DNA of 64,000 nt from Vibrio syngnathi (GCF_002119525.1 NZ_CP017916.1:2108001-2172000), one strand, 5' to 3'; shown: positions 22,222 to 34,263, numbered from the stretch's first letter. The notes: generated from the sequence alone by a model not told the origin. Numbers and translations are program-made.

Positions 22222-22240
22222 CAATAATCCTGTTAGAACA

Positions 22241-22273
22241 TAAGTCGGTCGTATTTTTGATTTGACCGACTTA
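22241..22273. other. Perfect 10-bp inverted repeat between ftsK and lolA
   Basis: TAAGTCGGTC (22241-22250) and GACCGACTTA (22264-22273) form a 10-bp stem with a 13-nt A+T-rich loop. No T run follows on either strand, so it may be an mRNA processing or stability hairpin, or a weak terminator, rather than a full stop between ftsK and lolA. Confidence 0.5.
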
Positions 22274-22296
22274 GTGGGAGTGAGTTCCTAGTGGAA

Positions 22297-25200
22297 CTAA
22301 TCTTTTGGTGGCGCTGGCGCTAAGACTTCACGGTTACCGTTATGTCCTGGAGCACTGACAATACCTTGAGCCTCTAATTGCTCGACAATTCGAGCGGCAC
22401 GGTTGTAGCCAATCTTGAATCGACGTTGCACACCAGAAACTGAACCACGGCGTGAATGAACCACGTGTTCAACGACTTGATCAAACAGAGGATCAACTTC
22501 TTCGTCACCTTCCATCTTCTCACCCGGCAATAGTGTTTCTGGGGTTTGATCGCCGTTAGTGATCTCATCTATGTAGTTTGGCTTACCACGTGCTTTCCAG
22601 TTGTTCACGACCGCGTGTACATCATCATCAGACGCAAACGCACCGTGTACACGAGTTGTGTGGCTTGAACCCGGTGGCAAGTACAACATATCACCCATGC
22701 CAAGTAGTGATTCTGCACCGCCTTGGTCAAGAATGGTTCTTGAATCCGTTTTGGTCGATACGGTAAAGGCAACACGTGTCGGGATGTTTGCTTTAATAAG
22801 ACCAGTAATAACATCCACCGAAGGTCGTTGAGTCGCTAAGATCAAGTGGACGCCAGCCGCACGCGCTTTCTGCGCCAAGCGTGCAATCAACTCTTCAACT
22901 TTCTTACCGACTACCATAATTAAGTCGGCAAATTCATCAACGACAACCACAATATACGGCAGTTTTTCCAACAGTGGCGCTTCAGGGTCCATGCTGTCGC
23001 CAGGCTTCCACAATGGGTCGTGAATCGGGTGACCCGCTTCCGACGCCATCTTCAATTTATCGTTGTAGCCTTTAATATTACGGACACCTAGAGCCGACAT
23101 CAGTTTGTAACGACGTTCCATTTCACCTACACACCAACGAAGGGCGTTAGACGCATCTTTCATGTCAGTTACGACTTCAGACAACAGATGTGGAATACCT
23201 TCATAGATAGATAATTCCAACATTTTCGGGTCGATCATGATGAAGCGAACGTCTTCTGGTGATGCCTTGTAAAGCATACTCAAGATCATCACGTTCACGC
23301 CGACCGACTTACCAGAACCGGTTGTACCTGCGACCAAAACGTGTGGCATCTTCGATAAATCAGCAATAACCGCTTCACCAGCGATGTCTTGTCCTAAAAC
23401 AACAGTCGTTGGTGACGTCGCTTCTTGGAACTGAGGACTACCTACCACATCAGAGAAGAAAACGGTTTGACGACTCATGTTCGGCAATTCTAAACCAACA
23501 TAAGGTTTACCCGGTATTACCTCGACTACACGCACTGCCAATGCAGAAAGCGAACGAGCTAAGTCCATAGAAAGGCCCGAAATACGGCTTACTTTCACGC
23601 CCGGTGCCAGATCGAGTTCAAATCGAGTGATGACAGGACCCGGGAAAATATCAACCACATCAGCTTTGATCTTGTAATCGGCTAGCTTCGATTCAACAAG
23701 GCGAGCAATCGCCTCTAACGCGTCGCGGTCAATAAAGGTTTCACGTTTTTCAGGGTGGAACAGCAGCTCAAGCGTCGGTAACGGCTCGGCAGGTTTAGGC
23801 AAGTTGACATCTTTCTGTACCAAGAATGGGTTTTGTGTCGCCGCCATGTTCGCTTGTGCTTCAGAGACCAGACTTTGGAATGCCGCTACATCTTGATCTT
23901 GGTGCAGAGGCTCTTCTTCTATTACCTCTTCCCATGGAAGCTCAACAGTTGGTGCTTGGTTCTGTTCAGTCGTTTGCGTCAGCTCTTGTTCATAAGATGA
24001 CGGAGCAAGTGGTTCTTCATCAATATCAATAGGTTCAGCGTCTAGCTCTGAATTAGGTTCAAAGCTTTGATCTTCGGTTGTATCGAAAGGCTTTGAAAAT
24101 TCTTGTGGTGTTTCTTCTATTTCACCCATTGGCGAAGCGTATAGAGATTCTGGTTGCACATCTTCAGCATCGAACTCGTCATTTACTTCTGGTGAGCTAT
24201 CCATTGCTGGTTCTACACTTTCAACAACCGTTTCAGTCGGATTAACTGCTGGTTGCTCATCCTGCATGTATTGCTGATACGCGATCTGAGATTCATGCGC
24301 GTCAACCTGCTCCTGCTCAGCAAGATCATCTTCATACATTGCCGCGTTTTCTAGTTGCTCTATCGTTGCATTCAACTGCTTCGAGCGCTCAATACCGTCT
24401 TCTAAAGGTTCTTCTGGCGCTTGGTAAACCGGTGCTGCAGGAATCGGGTCTTGCTCAACTTGTTGAGGCTGAATCTGAGGTTGTTCTTGGACGGGAGCTT
24501 CTTGCTTAGCCGGCGCATCGACTGGCATGTGAATATTGTAATGACGCTTCGGCGATGCAGTATTGTCTAATACATTCGCAGTATCAGAAGAGTCATTGGT
24601 CGCAGAGAAGCTCAGTGCAGGATCTAGTGGATCATGTTCTGTTGATTCTTTGTTGTCTTCGGTAGCAGGGACATCGCGGTAAGTAGGCTCTTGATGCTGC
24701 TGATGACGTTCTTCGATTAAATTTCGGTCTGCCGACTCTCTTAGTTGTGGTTCAAGCAACTCTTGGTCTTCACCACGCGCTTTATTAACAGCAGAGGTAA
24801 ACAGCTTAATCGCACATTCACCCAACCATTCAACGATACTCAGCCAAGAGATACCCGTTAATAGAGTAAAACCAGCACCCCATAAGAAAAGAAGAACTAG
24901 TGTACTGCCCAGAACGTTCAGCGTTGGAAGTGCAAGACTTGTTAATACGTCACCGACTACACCACCAGATGAAAAGTACCAAATATCATCGAAGTTGATA
25001 TCCGCTAAACCACAACTAGTAAGAATGAGGACAGTCAGTCCAAGTAAACGAGTACCCCACAGCATGAAATCGATCTGCTCATCTTCATTACGTTTACGGA
25101 ATAATACCCAAGCAGCAACCGTCACCAAAATAGGTAAAGGATAAGCTAAAGAACCAAACACAAAGAAAAGCGTATCCGCCAACCATGCACCTACGTAGCC

Positions 25201-25416
25201 TCCTGCATTTTTAATATCACCACCCCAAGCCGTTTGCGACCATGATGGGTCAGCAGGACTAAAAGTTAATAACGCAACGGCAAGTAGAATAGAGAAGAGA
25301 ACACCTAGAATTAGGCTGCACTCTTTTAAACGTTGAGAACCACTTAAACGAGGAGACTGAGGCTCTTCACTCGTTTTAATGATTGTTTCTACTTTATTAC
25401 TGCTCTGCTTGAACAT
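22297..25416 (-). CDS. ftsK: DNA translocase FtsK
   Basis: FtsK couples division to chromosome segregation: the N-terminus anchors at the septum and the C-terminal motor pumps DNA towards dif to activate XerCD. The 1039-residue protein has four membrane spans in the first 200 residues, a long acidic Gln/Glu/Pro-rich linker (about 205-555), the motor with Walker A GTTGSGKS (about 697-704) and Walker [16 protein letters not shown], and a C-terminal winged-helix gamma domain ([20 protein letters not shown]) that reads KOPS. The linker is shorter than in E. coli FtsK (1329 residues in total). Confidence 0.98.
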   Translation of the reverse strand: MFKQSSNKVETIIKTSEEPQSPRLSGSQRLKECSLILGVLFSILLAVALLTFSPADPSWSQTAWGGDIKNAGGYVGAWLADTLFFVFGSLAYPLPILVTVAAWVLFRKRNEDEQIDFMLWGTRLLGLTVLILTSCGLADINFDDIWYFSSGGVVGDVLTSLALPTLNVLGSTLVLLFLWGAGFTLLTGISWLSIVEWLGECAIKLFTSAVNKARGEDQELLEPQLRESADRNLIEERHQQHQEPTYRDVPATEDNKESTEHDPLDPALSFSATNDSSDTANVLDNTASPKRHYNIHMPVDAPAKQEAPVQEQPQIQPQQVEQDPIPAAPVYQAPEEPLEDGIERSKQLNATIEQLENAAMYEDDLAEQEQVDAHESQIAYQQYMQDEQPAVNPTETVVESVEPAMDSSPEVNDEFDAEDVQPESLYASPMGEIEETPQEFSKPFDTTEDQSFEPNSELDAEPIDIDEEPLAPSSYEQELTQTTEQNQAPTVELPWEEVIEEEPLHQDQDVAAFQSLVSEAQANMAATQNPFLVQKDVNLPKPAEPLPTLELLFHPEKRETFIDRDALEAIARLVESKLADYKIKADVVDIFPGPVITRFELDLAPGVKVSRISGLSMDLARSLSALAVRVVEVIPGKPYVGLELPNMSRQTVFFSDVVGSPQFQEATSPTTVVLGQDIAGEAVIADLSKMPHVLVAGTTGSGKSVGVNVMILSMLYKASPEDVRFIMIDPKMLELSIYEGIPHLLSEVVTDMKDASNALRWCVGEMERRYKLMSALGVRNIKGYNDKLKMASEAGHPIHDPLWKPGDSMDPEAPLLEKLPYIVVVVDEFADLIMVVGKKVEELIARLAQKARAAGVHLILATQRPSVDVITGLIKANIPTRVAFTVSTKTDSRTILDQGGAESLLGMGDMLYLPPGSSHTTRVHGAFASDDDVHAVVNNWKARGKPNYIDEITNGDQTPETLLPGEKMEGDEEVDPLFDQVVEHVVHSRRGSVSGVQRRFKIGYNRAARIVEQLEAQGIVSAPGHNGNREVLAPAPPKD

Positions 25417-25452
25417 AAACCAACTTAATAATTAAACGGGATAAAAACATCT

Positions 25453-25472
25453 CGAGCGGCAATAGCCGCTCG
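25453..25472 (-). other. Hairpin in the ftsK leader
   Basis: The 8-bp stem CGAGCGGC/GCCGCTCG has an AATA loop and lies 36 bp before the ftsK ATG. On the minus strand it is followed within 4 nt by TGTTTTTAT. It could be a second terminator behind lrp or an attenuator ahead of ftsK. Confidence 0.5.
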
Positions 25473-25526
25473 TTTCAATGAAACTACTGTTGATTTAACC
25501 ATATCAAACAGAAAAACCCAATTCCA

Positions 25527-25564
25527 GAAAGCAAGAAAGCGGAACAAATGTCCGCTTTCTTTCA
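25527..25564 (-). terminator. Terminator of lrp
   Basis: The 9-bp stem GAAAGCGGA/TCCGCTTTC (25535-25543, 25551-25559) lies just past the lrp stop on the minus strand. Confidence 0.75.
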
Positions 25565-25579
25565 TTTCACCAATTGTGA

Positions 25580-26074
25580 TTAACGAGTTTTAATCACAAG
25601 TTGATTGGTTTGTTTCACTTCTTCCATTACAACGTAAGTTCGAGTGTCGTTTACGCCTGGTAGACGAAGTAACGTATCACCCAGTAGCTTACGGTAAGCA
25701 CCCATATCAGATACACGTGTTTTTAGAAGATAGTCAAAATCACCCGACACTAAATGACACTCTTGGATGTCATCCAGTTTCTGCACAGCGGTGTTGAATT
25801 GTTCGAACACATCTGGCGCACCACGGTTCAACGTAATTTCAACAAACACTAAAAGTGAAGCATCAAGGTACTGTGGGTTCAGCAATGCTGTGTACCCAGT
25901 AATGTAACCCTGACGCTCTAAACGACGAACACGCTCAAGACATGGAGTTGGAGAAAGTCCTACTCGTTTTGAGAGTTCAACGTTTGAGATACGACCGTCT
26001 TTTTGCAACTCATTAAGAATGTTGCGGTCAATACGATCTAGTTCCTTGGACGGCTTCTTATAATTGTCTGCCAT
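25580..26074 (-). CDS. lrp: Leucine-responsive regulatory protein
   Basis: Lrp is the global feast/famine regulator of amino-acid metabolism. The 164-residue protein matches E. coli Lrp in length, with an N-terminal winged helix-turn-helix (DRIDRNILNELQKDGRISNVELSKRVG region, about 14-60) and a C-terminal RAM domain with GDFDYLLK. It is divergent from ald with a 156-bp gap, an arrangement in which Lrp or a paralog commonly controls alanine dehydrogenase. Confidence 0.97.
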   Translation of the reverse strand: MADNYKKPSKELDRIDRNILNELQKDGRISNVELSKRVGLSPTPCLERVRRLERQGYITGYTALLNPQYLDASLLVFVEITLNRGAPDVFEQFNTAVQKLDDIQECHLVSGDFDYLLKTRVSDMGAYRKLLGDTLLRLPGVNDTRTYVVMEEVKQTNQLVIKTR

Positions 26075-26230
26075 TTTTTATTCCACCTTATTACTTCCTT
26101 GCAAAAAAATATACTACAACTTTTTAATATTCAGTATCAAATTTTACTTAAACATATCTATACTAGATATTAATTCGACAGAATTACCCTACACATAGAT
26201 AAAACAACCAAAATAAAATGAGGAGTCAGG

Positions 26231-27355
26231 ATGATCATTGGCGTACCTAAGGAAATCAAGAACCACGAATACCGCGTTGGTATGACCCCAGCTAGCGTGA
26301 GAGAACTAATCTCACACGGCCACCAAGTTTTTGTAGAAACCAATGCCGGTAATGGTATCGGTTTTTCAGACGATGATTACATCGCTGTAGGCGCATCCAT
26401 TCTTCCTACTGCTGCTGACGTTTTCGCGAAAGCAGAAATGATTGTAAAGGTTAAAGAACCTCAAGCTGTCGAGCGAGCTATGCTTCGCGAAGGGCAAATA
26501 TTATTTACCTATTTACACCTTGCACCAGATTTTCCACAAACGGAAGAGCTGATCAAGAGCAAAGCTGTCTGCGTAGCCTATGAGACTGTAACAGATAATA
26601 TGGGTCGCTTGCCACTATTAGCACCAATGTCTGAAGTCGCTGGTCGCATGTCTATTCAAGCAGGTGCACAAACACTAGAGAAATCTAACGGTGGTTGTGG
26701 TCTTCTTCTTGGCGGCGTTCCTGGTGTTGAGCCAGCAAAAGTTGTTGTTGTTGGCGGTGGTGTTGTTGGTGCTAACGCAGCACGTATGGCTGTTGGCCTT
26801 CGCGCTGATGTAACCATTCTTGATCGCAACGTAGATACTCTTCGTCGTCTTGATGAAGAATTCCAAGGTCGCGCAAAAGTGGTTTATTCTACTGAAGACG
26901 CTATTGAGAAGCATGTTCTAGAAGCTGACCTAGTGATTGGTGCAGTGCTAATCCCAGGCGCAGCCGCCCCTAAACTTGTTACAAAAGATCACATCGCTAA
27001 GATGAAGCCAGGTTCAGCGGTTGTTGATGTTGCAATCGACCAAGGTGGTTGTTTTGAAACTTCACATGCAACAACGCACGCCGATCCAACTTACATCGTT
27101 GATGACGTAGTTCACTACTGTGTTGCTAACATGCCAGGTGCCGTTGCTCGTACTTCTACTTACGCACTAAACAATGCAACACTTCCTTACATTGTTAAGC
27201 TAGCGAACAAAGGCTACCGCGAAGCACTTCTATCTGATGAAGGTTTCCTAGAAGGTCTAAACGTAATCCACGGTAAAGTGACTTGTAAAGAAGTTGCAGA
27301 GAGCTTTGACCTAGAATACGTAGCGCCTGCAGAAGCAATCGCAATGTTTAACTAA
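26231..27355 (+). CDS. ald: Alanine dehydrogenase
   Basis: Ald catalyses NAD-dependent oxidative deamination of L-alanine to pyruvate and ammonium, reversible. The 374-residue protein starts [20 protein letters not shown], the family N-terminal signature, and has the NAD-binding glycine motif [16 protein letters not shown] near 174-189. GAGGAG lies just before the ATG. It is divergent from lrp, which is its likely regulator. The last codons and stop are loosely echoed 19 bp downstream (10 of 14 bases). Confidence 0.97.
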   Translation: MIIGVPKEIKNHEYRVGMTPASVRELISHGHQVFVETNAGNGIGFSDDDYIAVGASILPTAADVFAKAEMIVKVKEPQAVERAMLREGQILFTYLHLAPDFPQTEELIKSKAVCVAYETVTDNMGRLPLLAPMSEVAGRMSIQAGAQTLEKSNGGCGLLLGGVPGVEPAKVVVVGGGVVGANAARMAVGLRADVTILDRNVDTLRRLDEEFQGRAKVVYSTEDAIEKHVLEADLVIGAVLIPGAAAPKLVTKDHIAKMKPGSAVVDVAIDQGGCFETSHATTHADPTYIVDDVVHYCVANMPGAVARTSTYALNNATLPYIVKLANKGYREALLSDEGFLEGLNVIHGKVTCKEVAESFDLEYVAPAEAIAMFN

Positions 27356-27425
27356 TGATGTAATGACTAACTGAACGCAATAACCTTCTCGTTGAAGCGT
27401 TCAGTTAATTCAGACACATTAAACA

Positions 27426-27464
27426 AAAAGCCAGTACGACATTATGTCGCGCTGGCTTTTTTTT
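27426..27464. terminator. Bidirectional terminator between ald and the methyltransferase gene
   Basis: A long stem AAAAGCCAG...CTGGCTTTT with an extended inner CGAC/GTCG pairing and a run of eight T on the right. Confidence 0.9.
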
Positions 27465-27546
27465 ATTTATCATTTTTTTGTATTTATAACTTTATTTTGC
27501 ATTCATGATTTTAGATCGTAAAAACACGTACCAGTGCTGTTTACCG

Positions 27547-28749
27547 CTAGCGCTCGATCTTAACCCCATGAATCAATAGGTTTCTTGGCGTTACACTGCG
27601 TTCGCAGAACTCTTCAATCGAAGCTTGATAACCTTGTTCTTGCAGATAAATGGCACGATCCAAGGCCAACCATACCTCTAAAGGTCTTCTAAAGACTTGT
27701 TGAACTAAACTCAGCTTTTCCATTTCCCAGAAAAGCGCTTGGCCTTGAATTAAATAAGAGTCAAAATCAATATCTAAACCCAGCGATATATCTTTCACTT
27801 CAGATGCCCAGCAACAAAATGATTCAAAGCCTTCGGATAGCTCCGATTTCTTGATGCTTGGTACAGGAATGTACTCGTCGACACCAAGCTCACCCTTAAG
27901 TAGTTGGCTAAAGCCTAATCGGTAACTCATTTCTAACTGACGGTGTCTTTTTACTCTTTCACCACCAGTGACGGTTTCTTGAAGCGGGATTCTTAAGTCG
28001 CTCTTGCTCAACGTTAATGCTGAGCTTTTCGCAACGGATGACATCGCTTGGTAGCTTTCATCGCGAATAAGGTGGTAGCAACATGGAGAAATGGTCACTG
28101 CAGGAAGCCCATGTGAAACAGATTTTTTCACTAATTCGACATGAAGGTCACCACAAGCATGAAGAGCAACAGCATGTTGGTTTGAGTTAAACACCCGATC
28201 TGCATCTTTTGAAAACGCGTCACCTTGAACAAAATCCATCTCTAGTTTCTGGTCATCTGCAATCTTTTGTCCGCTTTCACACAACGATTGTTGCCACTCA
28301 AAGCTAGTGACCTTTTGATCTGATTGCTGAGATAAGATTCGACCGAGAAAGCCTTTGCCAGAACACCATTCAAGCCACTCTTTACCATGATGCTCTTTTA
28401 ATGAAGCTTCTCCCATCGCGACAATTTGTTGCAGCTTTCTGCCGGGAATACCATCGGCAGTACCGCGCGGAAGATCAAGCCCAACTAAAGCCGAATTATC
28501 AAACTGGATGTGTTGATTGGCATTCTCTAACTCTGGGAGAAAACGCATAAGTTCCGAAATCAGAACTTGAGGCAGTTCTTTTAACGTTTGAATGCGTTCA
28601 ATACTCAAGCCATCTAACCAATCGACAAGTGGAAGGTTCACGTCTGTCCATGGCTGATCGTGAGTTTGGCATAGGTGAAAAGGCTCTGAACGCCAGTAAA
28701 TCTGGTGCTCTAGCAAAAATGAATCGAGTATTTTGAATTGTGAATGCAT
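27547..28749 (-). CDS. Predicted SAM-dependent methyltransferase
   Basis: The 400-residue product has a Rossmann-type motif WLEWCSGKGFLGRILSQ (starting near residue 125) and a downstream HACGDLHVELV, as in methyltransferases of the Methyltransf_32 type, with ISPCCYH nearby. The substrate is not known; some relatives act on small molecules or RNA. I chose the ATG at 28749 (MHSQFKILDSF) because GGGGGAAG lies 6-7 nt upstream; an in-frame codon at 28791 lacks this. It lies alone between ald and cysB, facing away from cysB's start. Confidence 0.8.
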   Translation of the reverse strand: MHSQFKILDSFLLEHQIYWRSEPFHLCQTHDQPWTDVNLPLVDWLDGLSIERIQTLKELPQVLISELMRFLPELENANQHIQFDNSALVGLDLPRGTADGIPGRKLQQIVAMGEASLKEHHGKEWLEWCSGKGFLGRILSQQSDQKVTSFEWQQSLCESGQKIADDQKLEMDFVQGDAFSKDADRVFNSNQHAVALHACGDLHVELVKKSVSHGLPAVTISPCCYHLIRDESYQAMSSVAKSSALTLSKSDLRIPLQETVTGGERVKRHRQLEMSYRLGFSQLLKGELGVDEYIPVPSIKKSELSEGFESFCCWASEVKDISLGLDIDFDSYLIQGQALFWEMEKLSLVQQVFRRPLEVWLALDRAIYLQEQGYQASIEEFCERSVTPRNLLIHGVKIER

Positions 28750-28863
28750 GCTTCCCCCTATGATGCGAGGATTGTAGGGGTAAGAGGCCAAAATAGAAAG
28801 GAACGTTACAAACTGAGGTTATATAAAGGCAACCTACCAGCAAGCCAACCACAAATGAGCTTA

Positions 28864-28889
28864 AATGAAAACGGCCTGTAAACAGGCCG
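28864..28889 (-). terminator. Terminator of cysB
   Basis: The 7-bp G+C-rich stem CGGCCTG/CAGGCCG (28872-28878, 28883-28889) is followed on the minus strand by TTTTC, 29 bp after the cysB stop. Confidence 0.8.
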
Positions 28890-28917
28890 AATTGGGTATC
28901 TAGGTAAGACATCACCC

Positions 28918-30214
<1,297 letters not shown>

Positions 30215-30979
30215 ATGAATATTGGTTTAATAATCGCCTTGGTAGCCGTGCTTTTGGTGTTGGTTTTAGGCTACAACATCATGCTTCAATACAAAGTTAA
30301 GGTAGAAACAACGAAGAAACAGGAAGCTTCTCGTTATCTAACCATTATAGACGGAACAGAAGAGTTAATTGGCAATGCTCACCACATGCCGTTTAGCCAA
30401 GATCTTCTTATATGCTTAAACAATCGAATTCTTGATGCATTAGTTAATATGTATGAACTCGATCCTAAAAATAAGCAGCTTGCCCAACGCATCGAAAGCG
30501 TAAAGCAACAAATAACTCAGCTTAAAGAGAATCACCAAGGGGGCGAAAGCACCGCTTTTCGCATGCCTAGTAGTGACAAACAAGCAATCATGATGCTTAA
30601 GCTAGTTAAACGCTTGCGTGACACGGTTCGTAACGAGCACAATAAAGGACGTTTTAATACTCAAGCTTTTGTGGTTGAAAACGCTCGCTTAGAAACAATC
30701 CAAATTCGCATCAACATCGAGAATGTTATCAAACGTGCAAATGACTCGATATCTCGTGGACAGCCTGGCACAGCGATTCAACTGTTGCGTAAAGGCATAG
30801 ACGCACTCTCAACTAAAAACGATGCATACTCCAATCAAGCGAAAGACAAGCTACAACAGATGCTTGACGATCTTGATCAGAAGCGCCTAAATAAAAACGC
30901 AGAAGATTTACAGCAGATGGAATCGAAAGAGCGTGAAGATGACATGGATGCTCTATTCGGTCAGAAGAAAAAATGGTAA
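30215..30979 (+). CDS. Membrane-anchored protein of unknown function
   Basis: The 254-residue product has one N-terminal membrane span (about 4-23, MNIGLIIALVAVLLVLVLGY), which should leave the remainder in the cytoplasm or act as an uncleaved anchor. The rest is charged, helical and coiled-coil-like, with TPR-like spacing near 180-215 (SISRGQPGTAIQLLRKGIDA) and a very acidic then basic C-terminus (DDMDALFGQKKKW). I do not recognise a functional family. It stands alone between cysB and miaE, with its own terminator. Confidence 0.8.
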   Translation: MNIGLIIALVAVLLVLVLGYNIMLQYKVKVETTKKQEASRYLTIIDGTEELIGNAHHMPFSQDLLICLNNRILDALVNMYELDPKNKQLAQRIESVKQQITQLKENHQGGESTAFRMPSSDKQAIMMLKLVKRLRDTVRNEHNKGRFNTQAFVVENARLETIQIRINIENVIKRANDSISRGQPGTAIQLLRKGIDALSTKNDAYSNQAKDKLQQMLDDLDQKRLNKNAEDLQQMESKEREDDMDALFGQKKKW

Positions 30980-30997
30980 CGCTCTAACTCAACATTT

Positions 30998-31037
30998 AAA
31001 GGCCGCTCTATTTGCATTAAATAAGCGGCCTTTTTTG
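30998..31037 (+). terminator. Terminator of the anchored protein gene
   Basis: The stem AAAGGCCGCT (30998-31007)/AGCGGCC (31024-31030) is followed by TTTTTT. Confidence 0.88.
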
Positions 31038-31121
31038 TACCTGTGGAATTTCCTTTCTCCGTATAGGGGGATCTCTTAAGCTGTGATAAAATCCCGCATT
31101 ATCAACAAACTTGCCCTTACC

Positions 31122-31877
31122 ATGTATCAAGAATTATTAGCCCCTATACACTCTTTTCTTAAAGCTGAAACGCCAGATTCATGGATAGATGAAGCCAAGA
31201 AGCCTGAAAACCTTCATATCATTCTACGCGATCACATGCTTTGTGAACTTAAAGCAGCTCAAAGTGCTTTGTTCCTTATCCGTAAATATGCGGTAGATAA
31301 AGAAAGCGCGAAGCAACTGAATGAGTGGATTTTGCCCTACGAGCAATTTGCTTACCGCCGTATTGGAGACTTGGAGTCTCTACGTGGTAAAAGCAATGTA
31401 TCAAAGCAAATTACAGCGAAAGAAGGCTGTAATTACGGTGCTGACTTGATCGATAAAATGGTATTGCTGATCAAAGAAGAGCTGCATCACTTCTACCAAG
31501 TGATGGAATTGATGGTAAAAAAAGGCGTGACTTATCAACCGATCGAGGCGGGCCGCTACGCTAAGGGTTTAATCAAGCAAGTTAAAACTTACGAACCTGA
31601 TGCTCTGGTTGATAAGCTTATTATTGGTGCATTTATTGAAGCTCGCTCTTGTGAACGCTTTGCTAAACTGGCTCCTTTCTTAGAAGAAGACATGGAAAAG
31701 TTTTACGTATCTCTACTTCGTTCAGAAGCTCGTCACTATCAAGACTATCTTGAACTCGCGGAACAAATCGCAGGGAAAGATATCTCTGAGCGTATTGCTC
31801 ATTTTGCGCAAGTTGAAGCAGAACTTATCACTTCAGAAGACAGCGACTTTAAGTTTCATAGTGGCGCTCCGGTTTAA
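31122..31877 (+). CDS. miaE: tRNA-(ms2io6A37) hydroxylase MiaE
   Basis: MiaE is a non-haem diiron monooxygenase that hydroxylates the isopentenyl group of ms2i6A37 in tRNA. The 251-residue product has ferritin-like diiron ligand segments, including ILRDHMLCELKAA, KEELHHFYQV, FIEARSCERF and SEARHYQDY. I chose the ATG at 31122 (MYQELLAPIHSFL); the frame is open to a GTG at 31083 but the extra 13 residues do not match the family. It is convergent with pyrF across a shared terminator. Confidence 0.92.
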   Translation: MYQELLAPIHSFLKAETPDSWIDEAKKPENLHIILRDHMLCELKAAQSALFLIRKYAVDKESAKQLNEWILPYEQFAYRRIGDLESLRGKSNVSKQITAKEGCNYGADLIDKMVLLIKEELHHFYQVMELMVKKGVTYQPIEAGRYAKGLIKQVKTYEPDALVDKLIIGAFIEARSCERFAKLAPFLEEDMEKFYVSLLRSEARHYQDYLELAEQIAGKDISERIAHFAQVEAELITSEDSDFKFHSGAPV

Positions 31878-31930
31878 GCCGTTTAGAACAAGTCTACTCC
31901 AGACCAATTCTATATTTAGTACACCTATAA

Positions 31931-31957
31931 GAAGGCCAGCAAATTGCTGGCCTTCTT
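31931..31957. terminator. Bidirectional terminator between miaE and pyrF
   Basis: The 11-bp stem GAAGGCCAGCA/TGCTGGCCTTC is symmetric. Confidence 0.85.
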
Positions 31958-31984
31958 TATTGGAATTACGACTTAATGATAAGC

Positions 31985-32680
31985 TTAAGCTAGCGTGCCG
32001 TTGATTTCAGCAAGTACTGCTGCAGGGTCCGCTGCTTGAGTAATTGGACGACCGATAACTAAGTAGTCTGAGCCGGCTTGAATCGCCTTAGAAGGGGTCA
32101 TGATACGCTTCTGGTCACCTACGTCAGCGCCTACAGGGCGAATACCAGGGGTAACAAGCTTGAACTCTCCACCCAACTCACCTTTTAACAATGAAGCCTC
32201 TTGTGCAGAACATACAACACCGTCTAGGCCTGAGTTTTTAGTCAAAGACGCTAAGCGCATCACTTGTTGCTGTGGCTCTAGATCCAGACCGATACCCGCT
32301 AAGTCAGATTGCTCCATACTGGTTAGTACCGTCACACCGATTAACAATGGACGATCTTTACCATATGGTTCCAAAATTTCACGAGAAGCCGTCATCATAC
32401 GCTCGCCACCGCTCGCGTGTACGTTCACCATCCACACGCCCATCTCAGCGGCAGCACGTACCGCTTTTGAACATGTGTTCGGGATATCGTGGAACTTAAG
32501 GTCCAAAAACACAGAGAAACCACGTTTATGTAATTCACGAACAAATTCAGGGCCAAATAGAGTAAACATCTCTTTGCCAACTTTTAGGCGGCAAGATGCT
32601 GGGTCAATACGATCGACAAAGGCTAACGCATCCGCTTGGTTATCATAATCCAATGCTACAATGATTTTTTGGTCGTTCAT
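31985..32680 (-). CDS. pyrF: Orotidine 5'-phosphate decarboxylase
   Basis: PyrF decarboxylates OMP to UMP, the last step of de novo pyrimidine synthesis. The 231-residue protein has the catalytic charged network in [12 protein letters not shown], the N-terminal IIVALDY and the C-terminal VTPGIRP and YLVIGRPIT phosphate-binding segments. AGGAG lies directly upstream of the ATG. It follows lapA-lapB in the same direction, as in E. coli, but a weak terminator lies between. Confidence 0.98.
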   Translation of the reverse strand: MNDQKIIVALDYDNQADALAFVDRIDPASCRLKVGKEMFTLFGPEFVRELHKRGFSVFLDLKFHDIPNTCSKAVRAAAEMGVWMVNVHASGGERMMTASREILEPYGKDRPLLIGVTVLTSMEQSDLAGIGLDLEPQQQVMRLASLTKNSGLDGVVCSAQEASLLKGELGGEFKLVTPGIRPVGADVGDQKRIMTPSKAIQAGSDYLVIGRPITQAADPAAVLAEINGTLA

Positions 32681-32746
32681 TTCATCTCCTAACGCAGTTA
32701 ACTTTCTACAAAATATTTATACCAATCAGGCCATAAATAACAGTCA

Positions 32747-32771
32747 TAAAAATGCAGCCCGAAAGCTGCAA
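32747..32771 (-). terminator. Terminator of the lapA-lapB unit
   Basis: The stem TGCAGC/GCTGCA (32753-32758, 32765-32770) is followed by ATTTTTATG on the minus strand, 32 bp past the lapB stop. Confidence 0.65.
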
Positions 32772-32802
32772 TTAATAATTTGGTCTTAAAATGACCACAA
32801 AT

Positions 32803-33978
32803 CTATTCACCATCAAGCCCACGAATAGGCTTGATCGTTCCCCACCCCTTACATGAAGGGCAGTGCCAATACATTGAGTGAGTTGAGAAACCACACTGAC
32901 GGCATCGGTAATGAGGCTTAACCTTGAGTTGTTCACCAACCATAGATTGAAGCGTTGTTAAACTGTCTTTGGCTCTACCTTCTTCCGCTTCCTCTAGGTG
33001 ATAATCAATTAATCGATAAAAACCTTTCATGGTTGGGTTTTTAACAAGCTGCTTTGTCAGTAGCTCTTGAGCAGAGCCAACATCTTCATGGTCGGCAACG
33101 AGTTGAGCCAGCATCAACTCAGCGGAAACACCGGCTTTCTTCTGAATACACGCTTTAAGGAACTCGACCAACTGCGCTTCTTGTCCAAGTTTGTGGTAAC
33201 ACTCAGCAAGCGTTGGCAGGACTTCGCTAATGAAGTCGATATCTTGATCGAGAACTGACTCTAAATAAGTAATTGTCTTGTGATAATCTTCATTGGCTAA
33301 ATGGAATTTTCCTAAAGCAATACTGGCTCGAACACATTTAGGGTCTTCTGAAAGGGCCTTCTTGAAGTGCTGAAGCGCTTTAGGGCGGTTGCCGTCGGCT
33401 TGTTCTTGCATCGCAAGTTCACACCAGAAGTGTGCAACCATCGCACGCGTCTTCATTTTCTTCTTGCTCAGCTTAACTAAGATATTCCCGTAATGAATCG
33501 CTTTATTCCACTCACGCGTTTGCTGATAAATGGCAACCAACTGCTGTAAAGCGCCTTCTTTATGATCAGGCTCTTCTACAAGCTGTTCAAAAATTTTCTC
33601 TGCGCGGTCAAGAAAGCCTGAGACCGTATAGTCTTTAGCTAATTGTTGCAATGCGAGGTTTTTTTGATCGAGGGTAAGCCCAGACCGAGAGATAAGATTT
33701 TGGTGAATACGAATAGCGCGGTCGACTTCGCCTCTTGAGCGGAACAAGTTGCCCAAAGCCAAGTGAGTATCGATGGTTTCATTGTCTACTTGAAGTAACT
33801 CAATGAAGTGATCAACCGCTTTGTCAGATTGGTCTGACAGTAATAAGTTCAAACCCGTCACGTATTGGCGGGAGATCTGGTGTGATTGCTTTTGTTTTTC
33901 TTGCTGAGCATTACGATTACCCATATACCAACCATAAGCGGCTGCGATGGGCAAAAGTAAGAACAGTAACTCTAACAT
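32803..33978 (-). CDS. lapB: LPS assembly protein B (TPR and rubredoxin-like)
   Basis: LapB (YciM) is an inner-membrane adaptor that presents LpxC to FtsH and so balances LPS synthesis. The 391-residue product has an N-terminal membrane anchor (about 2-18), tandem TPRs over most of its length and a C-terminal rubredoxin-like metal site with CRQCGF and CPSCKGWG. The ATG at 33978 is preferred over the adjacent TTG. It is 12 bp downstream of lapA, forming a lapA-lapB unit. Confidence 0.96.
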   Translation of the reverse strand: MLELLFLLLPIAAAYGWYMGNRNAQQEKQKQSHQISRQYVTGLNLLLSDQSDKAVDHFIELLQVDNETIDTHLALGNLFRSRGEVDRAIRIHQNLISRSGLTLDQKNLALQQLAKDYTVSGFLDRAEKIFEQLVEEPDHKEGALQQLVAIYQQTREWNKAIHYGNILVKLSKKKMKTRAMVAHFWCELAMQEQADGNRPKALQHFKKALSEDPKCVRASIALGKFHLANEDYHKTITYLESVLDQDIDFISEVLPTLAECYHKLGQEAQLVEFLKACIQKKAGVSAELMLAQLVADHEDVGSAQELLTKQLVKNPTMKGFYRLIDYHLEEAEEGRAKDSLTTLQSMVGEQLKVKPHYRCRQCGFSTHSMYWHCPSCKGWGTIKPIRGLDGE

Positions 33979-33990
33979 CAAATATGGCCT

Positions 33991-34263
33991 TTAAGCTTTA
34001 GTTTCAGCAGCGACCTGCTTTGATTGCTTATTGAGTTGCTTCTTCAAGCGATGAATTTTTAGTTGAGATCGCATGTGCATATTTCCAAAGACTAACCAAG
34101 CAAGAGCAAAACCTGAAACGAATACAACACCTAGCAAGCTTGAGAGGTGGAAGTCACCTTGCGCTAGCAAATAATTGAAATTCACAATTGTTTGGTTTTG
34201 AGAGCCTAAAGCCAGTGCCATTAGGAAAAGTGCGATAACAGCGACTATTTTTATAATTTTCAT
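33991..34263 (-). CDS. lapA: LPS assembly protein A
   Basis: LapA (YciS, DUF1049) is a small inner-membrane protein that works with LapB in LPS assembly. The 90-residue product has two membrane spans (about 4-22 and 40-62) and a basic C-terminal tail, as in the family. It directly precedes lapB, the conserved order. Confidence 0.93.
   Translation of the reverse strand: MKIIKIVAVIALFLMALALGSQNQTIVNFNYLLAQGDFHLSSLLGVVFVSGFALAWLVFGNMHMRSQLKIHRLKKQLNKQSKQVAAETKA

Noticed and set aside
28598-28915. A 105-codon reverse frame crossing the start of the methyltransferase gene
   Set aside because: It overlaps the methyltransferase 5' end in another frame and runs through the cysB terminator hairpin; no ribosome site was seen.
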